This document shows positions 8,401-15,931 of a DNA stretch of 35,328 nt, piece after piece; positions within the stretch are counted from its first letter, which is position 1; each line of letters starts with the position of its first letter. Source of the stretch: Bradyrhizobium sp. BR13661 (GTDB lineage: Bacteria; Pseudomonadota; Alphaproteobacteria; Rhizobiales; Xanthobacteraceae); NCBI RefSeq assembly GCF_029892425.1, contig NZ_JARXWB010000052.1:1-35328 (forward strand). Direction: 5' to 3'. Both the position numbers and the translations under genes were made by a program. The notes under the pieces were generated by a model that did no database searches, was not told the origin of the DNA, and worked only from the letters and a program-made list of their open reading frames with translations.

Positions 8401-8446
8401 GGCGGAACTCCGCCAAGCCGGCCTCGGCGATGCGGTACTCCGCATC
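8401..8446. promoter_or_regulatory. two tandem perfect hairpins upstream of the small two-gene unit
   Basis: GGCGG-AACT-CCGCC (8401-8414) and GATGCGG-TACT-CCGCATC (8429-8446) are perfect stems with 4-base loops and share the core CGG-N-ACTCCGC. On the minus strand they sit 30-76 bases before the start at 8370, where they could fold in the mRNA leader. No T run follows, so they are not typical terminators. The region 8447-8978 shows nothing else I can support. Confidence 0.35.
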
Positions 8447-8978
8447 TTCGTTCGCGGCGACGCTCAATCCACCCGTTGAAGGAGAGCGAGCTTTGTTGCC
8501 GGCATAGAGGGCAATTGCGAGCAAGCCGCCCGATCAAAGTTGCGCAGTCGATCGAAAAGCTGTCGGTGGCCTTGATTGAAGAGCGGACTGCGCTCTTCTC
8601 GTCGCCGGAGGTCTTCCGAAATTGTCTCGAGCGATCGTTAAGGTTCCATCTCCGTTTGTTGCGTCGTATCGTTTGCGAACGGTTTTCACGACCTCGGCAA
8701 CCCGTCAATCGTTTCTAAATGGCTCATCGCTAACATTCCGCGGCATGGATGACCAGGACGTATCGGTTTGGTTCGTTCCGACCTTTAGGCGTAGCTGTGC
8801 TCGTCTTGCGGTGCGGATAGTGCGCAACAATCGCGCCTGAGCCTCGGCGCTCGGTAGCACCAACGCGGGCGGAGCGGCCTGCTCACATCCTTGAAAAGGC
8901 GCGGCCGGTGGACGCCCCGCGCCTCTAAGCGGCGGAGACGCGACGATTCATGGCTCGAACATTGTGCAGGTGGCGCTG

Positions 8979-9191
8979 ATGACAAACAAGCGCAGCTCGA
9001 CGCGTCCCTGGTCGCCGGAGGAAGAAACCCAGCTGGTCGCGCTCTTCAGCGGAGGTGCCACAGCCGACGAAGTCGGGAAACGGCTGGGGCGCACGCGACA
9101 GGCGGTCTACGCGCGTTTGCAGCGCTTTCAAAGACAGCGCGGCAGGGTGAGCAAAATGAGCGGAAGGTCCTTCGCGCAGTTGTCAAAGTAA
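8979..9191 (+). CDS. small SANT/Myb-like helix-turn-helix protein
   Basis: ATG 8979 follows AGGTGG with 5-bp spacing. The 70-residue protein opens with a basic stretch, then RPWSPEEETQLVALFSGGAT and DEVGKRLGRTRQAVYARLQR. The W-S-x-E-E-E-x-x-L pattern with a following helix-turn-helix is typical of SANT/Myb-like DNA-binding segments in short bacterial proteins. It probably binds DNA; target and role are unknown. Its 3' part lies opposite the tail of the broken hipA reading frame. That hipA tail looks like read-through beyond the natural end, which favours this gene as the real one there. Confidence 0.6.
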   Translation: MTNKRSSTRPWSPEEETQLVALFSGGATADEVGKRLGRTRQAVYARLQRFQRQRGRVSKMSGRSFAQLSK

Positions 9192-10464
9192 TGGCAGACC
9201 ACCTCACGCTGGCGGTGGATACGAAGAAGCCAGCCGATCGAGCGGCAGCGTGCGTTCGTGGGTACTGAGGCGTCGTCTGTCGATGACGCAACGCAGCTGC
9301 CATTCCGGCTTGGCGTCGCTTGGCACCAGCCGCAATTGATTCTGCCACCGCCTGAGGGAAATCCTTCGGCAGTTTCGCAATCGTAGCGTCGATCTTTGCA
9401 CCAGCTATATCCGCGAGCTCTTTGATGATGCCGCGGGCCGTCTTTTCGGTCAAGCCGCAAGTCTTGGCGGCTTGCACGAAGTGTCGGCCGAGAACGGTGT
9501 GCACCACGTAGTGGCGATTATTGCCGATCGCCATGGCGAGCTTCATTTGGTTTTGCGTGATCTGCTTGGCATCGAGGCTCGGCTGCGTCGAGATGATGTC
9601 GTACAGCGGCGTCAGGACGAACCGCCCGCCGGGCGAGAGGCGGATGCTGAAGTTCTTGGCGTGCCCGTCAGTGGCTGCGAGAAGCCAGAAGACGATTTGC
9701 GTCTTGAAGAAGGTCGCCTGGTCGGTGGCCGGCGTATCGCTGCCTTTGAGGAAATCAGAGACATTTCGGATGCCTGGGCCGCCGTCGGATTCGTATTTGC
9801 GCCCGGGCGGCACGGAAAGCGCCTGACAGCAATCTTCCTGCGGCAGGCGCAAGAGCCGCCCGTCGCGGGTCCATATGCGGTCAAAGCGTTCGATGGCGAG
9901 CACGCGCCGTCCCGCGAAATCAACGATGCGCGATTTGGCGACGGGCAAGTCAGGCGCGGCGACGAGCTCCAGGCAACTGTTGGTCAGGTCGATGCCGTTG
10001 GGCAACCTGCCGATCTGCGGTTTGATGATGTGCGTGGTGGCGGTCGTGCCATGCGGCACGTGCCACTTGTTCCGCCAGGTCACTCACTATGCGAGCATCA
10101 TCGCGCCCGCCGCTCCGGGCGTCGTTCCGTCCGGAAGGAATTGGAGCGCACCGATACAGTCGCGGCCGATTGCGGAAAGCAGGTTGTAGGCATCGGCCCC
10201 ACCGGCATGCGCGCGTTCGGCGACACGCCGACGGATGTCCTCGTAATCGGGAAGCAGGTTGTCGAAGACGGCAATGACGGGGTCGCCGATATAGCGGTCT
10301 TCGCGCAGGGGCATCGACACCGAGACCGGGATGGCGTTCTCCCATTCCAGCCAGGCTTTGTCGTATTGGAAGTCGATAGCGCCGCTGCTCTCGCGCCGCA
10401 GCCGCCCGATCAAACGAGCGTTCGGGTAGACGTTGAGAGGCGCACGAACAGGACGGCGCCCCAT
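9046..10464 (-). pseudogene. hipA: hipA toxin kinase gene, internally deleted and frameshifted
   Basis: HipA toxins are serine/threonine kinases that halt growth by phosphorylating glutamyl-tRNA synthetase. The N-terminal part reads from ATG 10464 (overlapping the hipB stop) to NLLSAIGRDCIGALQFLPDG and stops at TAG near 10087. The kinase part resumes in another frame with KWHVPHGTTATTHIIKPQIG and keeps ATDGHAKNFSIRL (catalytic Asp and Asn) and TPLYDIIS (metal-binding Asp). Between them roughly 50-60 residues expected in the family are absent, including the GAQEKT nucleotide/phospho-loop region. Deletion plus frameshift means no full kinase can be made. The frame also runs ~80 arginine-rich residues past the normal end, so the C-terminus has decayed too. 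Confidence 0.82.
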
Positions 10465-10706
10465 CAGAACAGATCCTCGATGGCTTTGGCCGATATCTTC
10501 GTGCGCGGCCGGATGACCAGTTCCAGATCGAGCGCGGCTAGCGCATCCAAGAGGATTCGCATCTGCGTCGCTGGCTCGCCGGCCTCCAGCTTCGAGACAG
10601 TCGCTTGGCGCGCGTGCATCTTGTCGCCCAGGCTGCCCTGAGTGAGGTGTTTTTGTCGGCGGTGCCGCTTAATGGCGGCGCCAAGCTGCTGGGGTGTGCG
10701 GGCGAT
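10464..10706 (-). CDS. hipB: HipB-like antitoxin, XRE-family repressor (start codon apparently lost)
   Basis: HipB antitoxins neutralise HipA and repress the hipBA promoter. The 80-codon frame reads ARTPQQLGAAIKRHRRQKHL and then TQGSLGDKMHARQATVSKLE, a clear XRE helix-turn-helix, and ends KISAKAIEDLF with its stop overlapping the hipA start. The usual family start MARTPQ is replaced here: the codon at the expected place (10706-10704) is ATC, preceded by AAAGGA four bases before. No ATG, GTG or TTG lies in frame before the upstream stop. Either a near-cognate start is used or the gene is dead. Its promoter region carries four operator-like palindromes. With hipA broken, selection to keep it would be weak. 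Confidence 0.65.
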   Translation of the reverse strand: MARTPQQLGAAIKRHRRQKHLTQGSLGDKMHARQATVSKLEAGEPATQMRILLDALAALDLELVIRPRTKISAKAIEDLF

Positions 10707-10724
10707 CGTATCCTTTAGAAAATG

Positions 10725-10821
10725 ATACGCGAACGCGTATAATAAGACAATATACGCGAACGCGTGTAATATCTATATATACGCAAATGCGTATATATAG
10801 CAGAAATACGCGAACGCGCTT
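10725..10821. promoter_or_regulatory. four operator-like palindromes at exact 27-bp spacing upstream of hipB
   Basis: Sixteen-base units ATACGCGAACGCGTAT (10725), ATACGCGAACGCGTGT (10752), ATACGCAAATGCGTAT (10779) and ATACGCGAACGCGCTT (10806) start exactly 27 bp apart. Each is a dyad of the type TACGC-GAA-CGCGTA, separated by 11 AT-rich bases. The array begins 19 bp upstream of the hipB start region. Repressors of the HipB type bind several dyads cooperatively, so these are the likely hipBA operators. Spacing of about 2.5 helical turns would put alternate sites on opposite faces of the DNA. Confidence 0.75.
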
Positions 10822-10937
10822 AGGGCTTTGCCGCCGATTTACAACGCCGGCGGGCGACACGAACTGGCAGGCATTGGTTGATCAAGCGGCTTTCGTGGGC
10901 GCCATGCGGCGGTACCGCTTGGTTGGGCATTCCACCG

Positions 10938-11023
10938 GATACGCGACAAACCTGATCCTGGAGCAACAGATCAGTGAGAATTTCGGTCACACTCGCGCCG
11001 CGGATGATGAGGCGGAGTGGTGA
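10938..11023 (+). pseudogene. remnant of the 3' end of an MFS transporter gene
   Basis: The stretch encodes GYATNLILEQQ and ends ADDEAEW-stop. The MFS gene at 4832-6166 encodes QYATGLILEQW and ends ADDDAEW-stop, so this is a diverged copy. About 190 bp present in the full gene (5925-6118) are missing here. Nucleotide similarity continues past the stop to the 25-bp repeat copy C, so gene end and downstream flank were duplicated together. No start or transport domain remains. Confidence 0.7.
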
Positions 11024-11081
11024 GCAGTAACTTGCAGCGAGCCGATGTGATTGAGCAAGCCTCAGAGATCCGTTCTTAGTC

Positions 11082-11106
11082 TTTCTTTTTCTACGCCAGT
11101 CTACGA
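11082..11106 (+). repeat. 25-bp repeat, copy C
   Basis: Identical to copy A at 4731-4755 and two bases different from copy B at 6225-6249. It is the right end of a ~130-bp diverged direct repeat (10977-11106 against 6119-6249) and lies 97 bp before trbB. Confidence 0.85.
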
Positions 11107-11155
11107 TCACTGAAGCCGCTTGTTGCGCCAAGTCCATCGGTGCTTTTTCTAATCA

Positions 11156-11198
11156 TCCCCATCTGAGGGCACTCTGTAGACGCCCTCGTCGGTGGGGA
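11156..11198 (+). promoter_or_regulatory. hairpin enclosing the trbB ribosome binding site
   Basis: Outer arms TCCCCA (11156-11161) and TGGGGA (11193-11198) enclose inner arms GAGGGC (11165-11170) and GCCCTC (11182-11187), with a small internal loop and an 11-base apical loop. The likely trbB Shine-Dalgarno GGTGGGG (11191-11197) lies within the 3' arm, so folding would block translation initiation of the first trb gene. Confidence 0.5.
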
Positions 11199-11203
11199 CG
11201 ACG

Positions 11204-12166
11204 GTGGCAATACATTCCAATCAATCCGAAGCGAATTCGCGCGGCGCGCGAATGCTCCGTAGCGCGCTTGGTGCAGCGATTGCCAGCTACCTCGAGGATG
11301 AAGCGATCATCGAGGTGATGCTCAATCCGGACGGGCGGTTGTGGATCGACCGGTTGTCGAGTGGCCTGATCGACACCGGCGAAACCCTGTCGGCGGCGGA
11401 TGGCGAGCGCATTGTTCGCTTGGTTGCGCATCACGTGGGCACCGAGGTGCATGCCGGCGCGCCCCGGGTCTCGGCCGAATTGCCTGGGACTGGTGAGCGC
11501 TTCGAAGGTCTGTTGCCTCCGGTCGTTGCGGCACCGGCCTTTGCTATCCGCAAACCGGCCGTTGCCGTGTTTACACTCGACGATTACGTCGCCAGGGGGA
11601 TCATGACCTCGGAGCAGGCCAGGACCCTGAAGGACGCTGTCGCCGCACGGAAGAACATTCTGGTCGCCGGTGGGACATCGACCGGCAAGACAACGTTGAC
11701 GAATGCGCTCCTGGCCGAGGTGGCAAAGAGCTCCGATCGGGTCGTTCTGATCGAAGATACGCGCGAACTCCAATGCAAGGCGCCCAATCTCGTAGCTTTG
11801 CGGACCAAAGATGGCGTGGCCACGCTTTCCGACCTGGTTCGCTCATCGCTGCGATTGCGTCCGGATCGCATTCCGGTTGGCGAGGTTCGCGGTGCCGAAG
11901 CGCTCGACCTGCTCAAGGCCTGGGGCACGGGCCACCCCGGCGGCATTGGGACCATTCATGCGGGCAGTGCGCTCGGCGCGCTGCGGCGTCTCGAGCAGCT
12001 CATCCAGGAAGCCGTCATCACGGTTCCGCGTGCCCTGATCGCTGAGACCATCAACATCGTTGCTGTGCTTGCGGGGCGCGGCGGTGACCGTCGCCTCGCT
12101 GAACTCGCCCTCGTCACCGGACTCGGGGCCGCCGGCGACTACGACCTTTCATCAGCAGGAGACTAA
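11204..12166 (+). CDS. trbB: TrbB, conjugative transfer ATPase (VirB11 family)
   Basis: TrbB is the hexameric VirB11-type ATPase at the cytoplasmic base of the mating channel. The protein contains EVMLNPDGRLWIDRL near residue 37 and Walker A GGTSTGKTTL near residue 156. The Asp box VLIEDTREL follows near residue 185, then GEVRGAEALDLLKAWGTGHP with a Walker B-like segment, and finally the His box GGIGTIHAGS. GTG 11204 is chosen because GGTGGGG precedes it by 6 bp and the product starts like other rhizobial TrbB proteins (AIHSNQSEANSRGARML); GTG 11192 in the same frame is the alternative. Length is ~320 residues, as usual. It heads the trb operon, and its ribosome binding site lies within a predicted hairpin. 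trbC starts one base after its stop. Confidence 0.95.
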   Translation: MAIHSNQSEANSRGARMLRSALGAAIASYLEDEAIIEVMLNPDGRLWIDRLSSGLIDTGETLSAADGERIVRLVAHHVGTEVHAGAPRVSAELPGTGERFEGLLPPVVAAPAFAIRKPAVAVFTLDDYVARGIMTSEQARTLKDAVAARKNILVAGGTSTGKTTLTNALLAEVAKSSDRVVLIEDTRELQCKAPNLVALRTKDGVATLSDLVRSSLRLRPDRIPVGEVRGAEALDLLKAWGTGHPGGIGTIHAGSALGALRRLEQLIQEAVITVPRALIAETINIVAVLAGRGGDRRLAELALVTGLGAAGDYDLSSAGD

Positions 12167-12167
12167 C

Positions 12168-12491
12168 ATGCGTCAGAAATTTCGTTTTCTTCGAGGTGCA
12201 TCGTTGACCGTGTTCGGCATGGCGCTTTTGCGAGCGGCGCCGGCGTGGGCCGCAGGCTCGAACATGCCGTGGGAACAGCCACTCAATCAGATCTTGCAGT
12301 CGGTCGAGGGGCCGGTCGCCAAGATCATCGCGGTCATCATCATCGTCGTGACCGGGCTCACGCTCGCATTCGGGGACTCGTCCGGCGGTTTCCGCAGGCT
12401 GATCCAGATCGTGTTTGGTCTGTCGATCGCGTTCGCCGCCTCGAGTTTCTTTCTGTCGTTCTTCTCCTTCGGCGGCGGCGTGGTGATCTGA
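12168..12491 (+). CDS. trbC: TrbC, pilin subunit (VirB2 family)
   Basis: This is the probable main pilus subunit precursor. It has 107 residues with an N-terminal signal peptide (SLTVFGMALLRAAPAWAAGS, cleavage near APAWA-AG) and two membrane helices (IIAVIIIVVTGLTLAF and IVFGLSIAFAASSFFLSFF) around a short loop, the standard VirB2/TrbC layout. ATG 12168 follows CAGGAG. Its stop TGA overlaps the trbD ATG (TGATG), so the two are translationally coupled. Pilin genes of this family diverge quickly; the layout and position identify it. Confidence 0.92.
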   Translation: MRQKFRFLRGASLTVFGMALLRAAPAWAAGSNMPWEQPLNQILQSVEGPVAKIIAVIIIVVTGLTLAFGDSSGGFRRLIQIVFGLSIAFAASSFFLSFFSFGGGVVI

Positions 12492-12754
12492 TGGATGAGC
12501 CGGTCGCAGGATTTGTCGTGCCCGTTCACCGCGCACTTACGGAGCCGATCCTGATGGGCGGCGCGCCGCGGTCGGTTGCGATTGTCAACGGCACGCTTGC
12601 GGCAGCTCTTGGGCTTGGACTGCGGCTCTGGATCGCGGGCCTCGTCCTCTGGTTCATCGGCCACATGGCCGCCGTCTGGGCCGCCAGGCGCGATCCCGCC
12701 TTCGTCGATGTGGTGCGCCGGCATTTGCGCATTCCCAGTCATCTCAGCCTCTGA
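12491..12754 (+). CDS. trbD: TrbD, small inner-membrane protein (VirB3 family)
   Basis: The protein has 87 residues. The conserved start VPVHRALTEPILMGGAPRSV is typical of VirB3/TrbD, followed by one or two membrane segments (TLAAALGLGLRLWIAGLVLW and FIGHMAAVWAARRDP). VirB3-type proteins sit with the VirB4/TrbE ATPase at the inner membrane. It overlaps trbC by one base and is followed 10 bp later by trbE, consistent with a joint role. Confidence 0.92.
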   Translation: MDEPVAGFVVPVHRALTEPILMGGAPRSVAIVNGTLAAALGLGLRLWIAGLVLWFIGHMAAVWAARRDPAFVDVVRRHLRIPSHLSL

Positions 12755-12764
12755 GTTATCGGTC

Positions 12765-15206
12765 ATGATGAACCTTGCCGAATATCGCCATTCCGACGCC
12801 CGTCTTGCCGACTTTCTGCCTTGGGCAGCCCTGGTCGACGAAGGAATTATCCTGAACAAGGATGGCTCGTTCCAGCGGACGGCGAAGTTCCGGGGGCCTG
12901 ACCTCGACAGCGCAGTGCCGGCTGAACTCGTCGCCGTCGCCGGCCGTTTGAACAACGCCTTGCGTCGCTTGGGATCCGGCTGGGCCGTATTCGTCGAGGC
13001 GCAGCGTCATTTTGCGGGGACCTACCCGCCTAGCTCCTTTCCGGATGTCGCGTCTGCGCTGGTTGACGCGGAACGCAGGGCGCAGTTCGAGGAGGCGGGC
13101 GCCCACTATGAGTCCAGCTATTTTCTGACCGTCCTCTACCTGCCCCCGGAAGAGGGCGCTACCCGGGCAGAGCGACTGCTCTATGAGGGCCGGGATCGGA
13201 CCGTAGGGGCAGACGCGCGCGAGGCGCTCCGCGGGTTTGTCGATCAAACCAACCGTGTGCTGCAGCTCTTTGAAGGATTTATGCCGGAATGCGCCTGGCT
13301 CGATGATCAGGACACGCTGACCTACCTGCACTCGACGATCTCGACTAAGCGTCACCGCGTTCGCGTGCCCGAAATTCCGATGTATATCGATGCGCTGTTG
13401 GCAGATCAGCCGCTGACCGGCGGGCTAGAGCTGATGTTGGGCTCAGCCAATATTCGGGTCCTGACGATTGTTGGCTTTCCGGGCGCCACGACCCCGGGGA
13501 TCCTGGACGACTTGAATCGCCTGCCAATCTCTTATCGTTGGTCGACTCGCGCGATCATGCTCGACAAGATCGACGCCACCAAGCTCCTGACCAAGATTCG
13601 GCGGCAGTGGTTCGCCAAGCGAAGGTCGATTGGCGCCATTCTCAAAGAGGTCATGACGAACGAGGCGTCGACGCTGCTCGATACCGACGCACACAACAAG
13701 GCGATCGACGCCGACGCCGCCCTGCAGGAACTGGGTTCGGATCAGATTGGACAAGCCTTTGTCACGGCAACCATCACGGTGTGGGACGGCGATCCTGATG
13801 CAGCCGACGAAAAGCTGAGGTTGGTCGAGAAGGTCATCCAGGGTCGCGATTTCACCTGCATGATCGAGACGGTGAATGCCGTCGAAGCCTGGCTCGGCAG
13901 TCTGCCGGGGCACGTCTACGCCAACGTGCGGCAGCCGCCCATCTCAACTCTCAACCTCGCTCATATGATTCCGATGTCGGCGGTGTGGGCCGGCGAAGCG
14001 AGGGATCTGCACTTCAAGGGGCCGCCACTCCTGTTTGGCAAGACCGAGGGATCAACGCCGTTCCGATTCTCGCTCCACGTCGGCGATGTCGGCCATACGC
14101 TAGTAGTGGGACCGACGGGAGCCGGCAAGTCGGTCCTGCTTGCCCTGATGGCGCTACAGTTCCGTCGTTACCCGAATTCGCAGGTCTTTGCCTTCGATTT
14201 CGGCGGTTCGATCCGGGCAGCCGCGCTCGCCATGGGTGGCGACTGGCATGATCTCGGCGGCGCATTGTCTGACGGGGACGAAAATCCCGTTGCCCTGCAA
14301 CCGTTGGCCTGGATCGATGACCCTTCTGAGCGCGGATGGGCCACCGAATGGATCTGCGCGATCCTGGCACGGGAAAAGGTCGAGATCACCCCAGAGGTCA
14401 AGGATCATCTGTGGTCGGCGCTGACATCTCTCGCTTCGGCGCCGAGGGAGGAACGCACCCTCACGGGCCTGTCCGTCCTGCTCCAATCGAACTCTCTGAA
14501 GCGCGCCTTGCAACCTTATTGCCTCGGCGGGTCGTCCGGGCGCCTGCTTGATGCTGAATTTGAGCGCCTTGGCGAGGCCTCGGTCCAGGCGTTTGAGACC
14601 GAAGGCCTGATCGGAACGAGTGCTGCGCCGGCCGTGCTGGCGTACCTCTTCCATCGTATTGGTGATCATCTCGATGGCCGGCCCACGCTCCTGATTGTCG
14701 ATGAAGGTTGGCTTGCCCTTGATGACGAGGATTTTGCAGGGCAGCTCCGGGAATGGCTGAAGACGCTTCGGAAGAAGAACGCGTCCGTCATCTTCGCCAC
14801 ACAGTCGCTTTCGGACATTGATGGCTCTGCGATTGCACCGGCTATCATCGAAGGCTGCCCAACGCGATTGTTGCTGCCGAACGAACGGGCGATCGAACCG
14901 CAGATCACTGCCATCTACCGCCGCTTCGGCCTCAATGACCGCCAGATCGAACTTCTGAGCCGGGCGACCCCAAAGCGCGACTACTACTGCCAGTCGCGTC
15001 GGGGCAATCGGATGTTCGAACTTGGCCTTGGTGAGGTTGCGCTCGCATTTACCGCGGCCTCTTCCAAGACAGACCAGGCCGCCATCACGCAACTCATCGC
15101 CGAACATGGACCCGACGGCTTCGTGCCTGCCTGGCTCCAGCACCGTGGCGTCGCCTGGGCGACAGATCTGATCCCCAATCTCGTCAATCTGGAGAAATCG
15201 CTATGA
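12765..15206 (+). CDS. trbE: TrbE, conjugative transfer ATPase (VirB4 family)
   Basis: TrbE/VirB4 is the large ATPase needed for pilus assembly and substrate transport. Its 813 residues open with MMNLAEYRHSDARLADFLPW, as in rhizobial TrbE. The CagE/VirB4 N-terminal region is followed by Walker A VVGPTGAGKSVLLAL near residue 448 and Walker B TLLIVDEGWLAL near residue 642. A further motif, SVIFATQSLSDI, lies near residue 672. ATG 12765 (or 12768) is used because upstream codons are the trbD sequence in another frame. Its end overlaps trbJ by 4 bp (ATGA). Confidence 0.96.
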   Translation: MMNLAEYRHSDARLADFLPWAALVDEGIILNKDGSFQRTAKFRGPDLDSAVPAELVAVAGRLNNALRRLGSGWAVFVEAQRHFAGTYPPSSFPDVASALVDAERRAQFEEAGAHYESSYFLTVLYLPPEEGATRAERLLYEGRDRTVGADAREALRGFVDQTNRVLQLFEGFMPECAWLDDQDTLTYLHSTISTKRHRVRVPEIPMYIDALLADQPLTGGLELMLGSANIRVLTIVGFPGATTPGILDDLNRLPISYRWSTRAIMLDKIDATKLLTKIRRQWFAKRRSIGAILKEVMTNEASTLLDTDAHNKAIDADAALQELGSDQIGQAFVTATITVWDGDPDAADEKLRLVEKVIQGRDFTCMIETVNAVEAWLGSLPGHVYANVRQPPISTLNLAHMIPMSAVWAGEARDLHFKGPPLLFGKTEGSTPFRFSLHVGDVGHTLVVGPTGAGKSVLLALMALQFRRYPNSQVFAFDFGGSIRAAALAMGGDWHDLGGALSDGDENPVALQPLAWIDDPSERGWATEWICAILAREKVEITPEVKDHLWSALTSLASAPREERTLTGLSVLLQSNSLKRALQPYCLGGSSGRLLDAEFERLGEASVQAFETEGLIGTSAAPAVLAYLFHRIGDHLDGRPTLLIVDEGWLALDDEDFAGQLREWLKTLRKKNASVIFATQSLSDIDGSAIAPAIIEGCPTRLLLPNERAIEPQITAIYRRFGLNDRQIELLSRATPKRDYYCQSRRGNRMFELGLGEVALAFTAASSKTDQAAITQLIAEHGPDGFVPAWLQHRGVAWATDLIPNLVNLEKSL

Positions 15207-15931
15207 GACCTCTTGGCCTATTGGCGACCACGGCCGCCTTCGCGCTGTTGCTTGGCGTCACGGTGCCCGCACGAGCGCTGATCGTCTTTGATCCCAACAA
15301 CTACGTCCAGAATGTCCTGACAGCTGCGCGGGAGCTCCAGCAGATTAACAATCAGATCACCTCGTTGCAGAACGAGGCGCAGATGCTGATCAATCAGGCG
15401 AAAAATCTGGCAAGCCTGCCGTATTCGTCGCTTCAGCAGTTGCAGTCATCGATTCAGCGGACCCAGCAATTGTTGGCCCAGGCCCAGCGCATTGCCTACA
15501 ACGTGCAGCAGATCGATCGCGCATTCTCAACCAGCTACGCGCCAGCTAGCAGCGACCAGTCGAATCAGTTGCTGATCTCCAACGCTCAGGCACGTTGGCA
15601 GAATTCCTATGCCGCAACGCAAGACGCGCTTCGCGTCCAGGCGGGCATCGTTGGTAACCTCGACACAAATCGTATCGAGACGTCCGCGCTCGTAACGTCT
15701 AGCCAAATTGCGAGCGGCGCTCTGCAGGCAACGCAGGCTGGCAATCAGATTCTTGCGCTGAACGCGCAGCAGCTCGCCGATCTCACCGCTGTCGTGACTG
15801 CACAAGGCAGGGCGCAGAGCCTTGAAGCGGCTCAGCGCGCCTCGGCCCAGGATCAGGGACGAGAACAGCTTCGGCGCTTCCTGTCACCGGGGCAGGGCTA
15901 TCAATCCTCCAACGTGCAGATGTTCCACTGA
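15203..15931 (+). CDS. trbJ: TrbJ, periplasmic transfer protein (VirB5-like)
   Basis: 242 residues with a cleavable signal peptide (LLATTAAFALLLGVTVPARA, cleavage near ARA-LIVFDP) and then long glutamine-rich heptad stretches (ELQQINNQITSLQNEAQMLI, LQQLQSSIQRTQQLLAQAQR), so a largely coiled-coil periplasmic protein. The mature start IVFDPNNYVQNVLTAARELQ is characteristic of TrbJ. Proteins of this group act as minor pilus components and, in some plasmids, in entry exclusion. It overlaps both neighbours (trbE by 4 bp, trbK by 1 bp). Confidence 0.93.
   Translation: MRPLGLLATTAAFALLLGVTVPARALIVFDPNNYVQNVLTAARELQQINNQITSLQNEAQMLINQAKNLASLPYSSLQQLQSSIQRTQQLLAQAQRIAYNVQQIDRAFSTSYAPASSDQSNQLLISNAQARWQNSYAATQDALRVQAGIVGNLDTNRIETSALVTSSQIASGALQATQAGNQILALNAQQLADLTAVVTAQGRAQSLEAAQRASAQDQGREQLRRFLSPGQGYQSSNVQMFH

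Noticed and set aside
9046..10464. Functional HipA by programmed frameshift
   Set aside because: Besides the frame change, about 50-60 conserved residues including the GAQEKT segment are missing, which frameshifting cannot restore.
9472..10641. Long plus-strand open frame (389 codons) opposite hipBA
   Set aside because: It is the antisense of recognisable HipA and HipB sequences; its own translation has no family features and its length comes from high GC content.
10725..10821. CRISPR-like array (four regular repeats)
   Set aside because: Units are 16-bp palindromes with only 11-bp spacers, no cas genes are near, and the array sits exactly at the hipB promoter; operators explain it better.
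14154..15143. Long minus-strand frame inside trbE, and similar ones inside rlxS, trbL and the symporter
   Set aside because: Shadows of well-supported genes; composition and lack of ribosome binding sites speak against coding.
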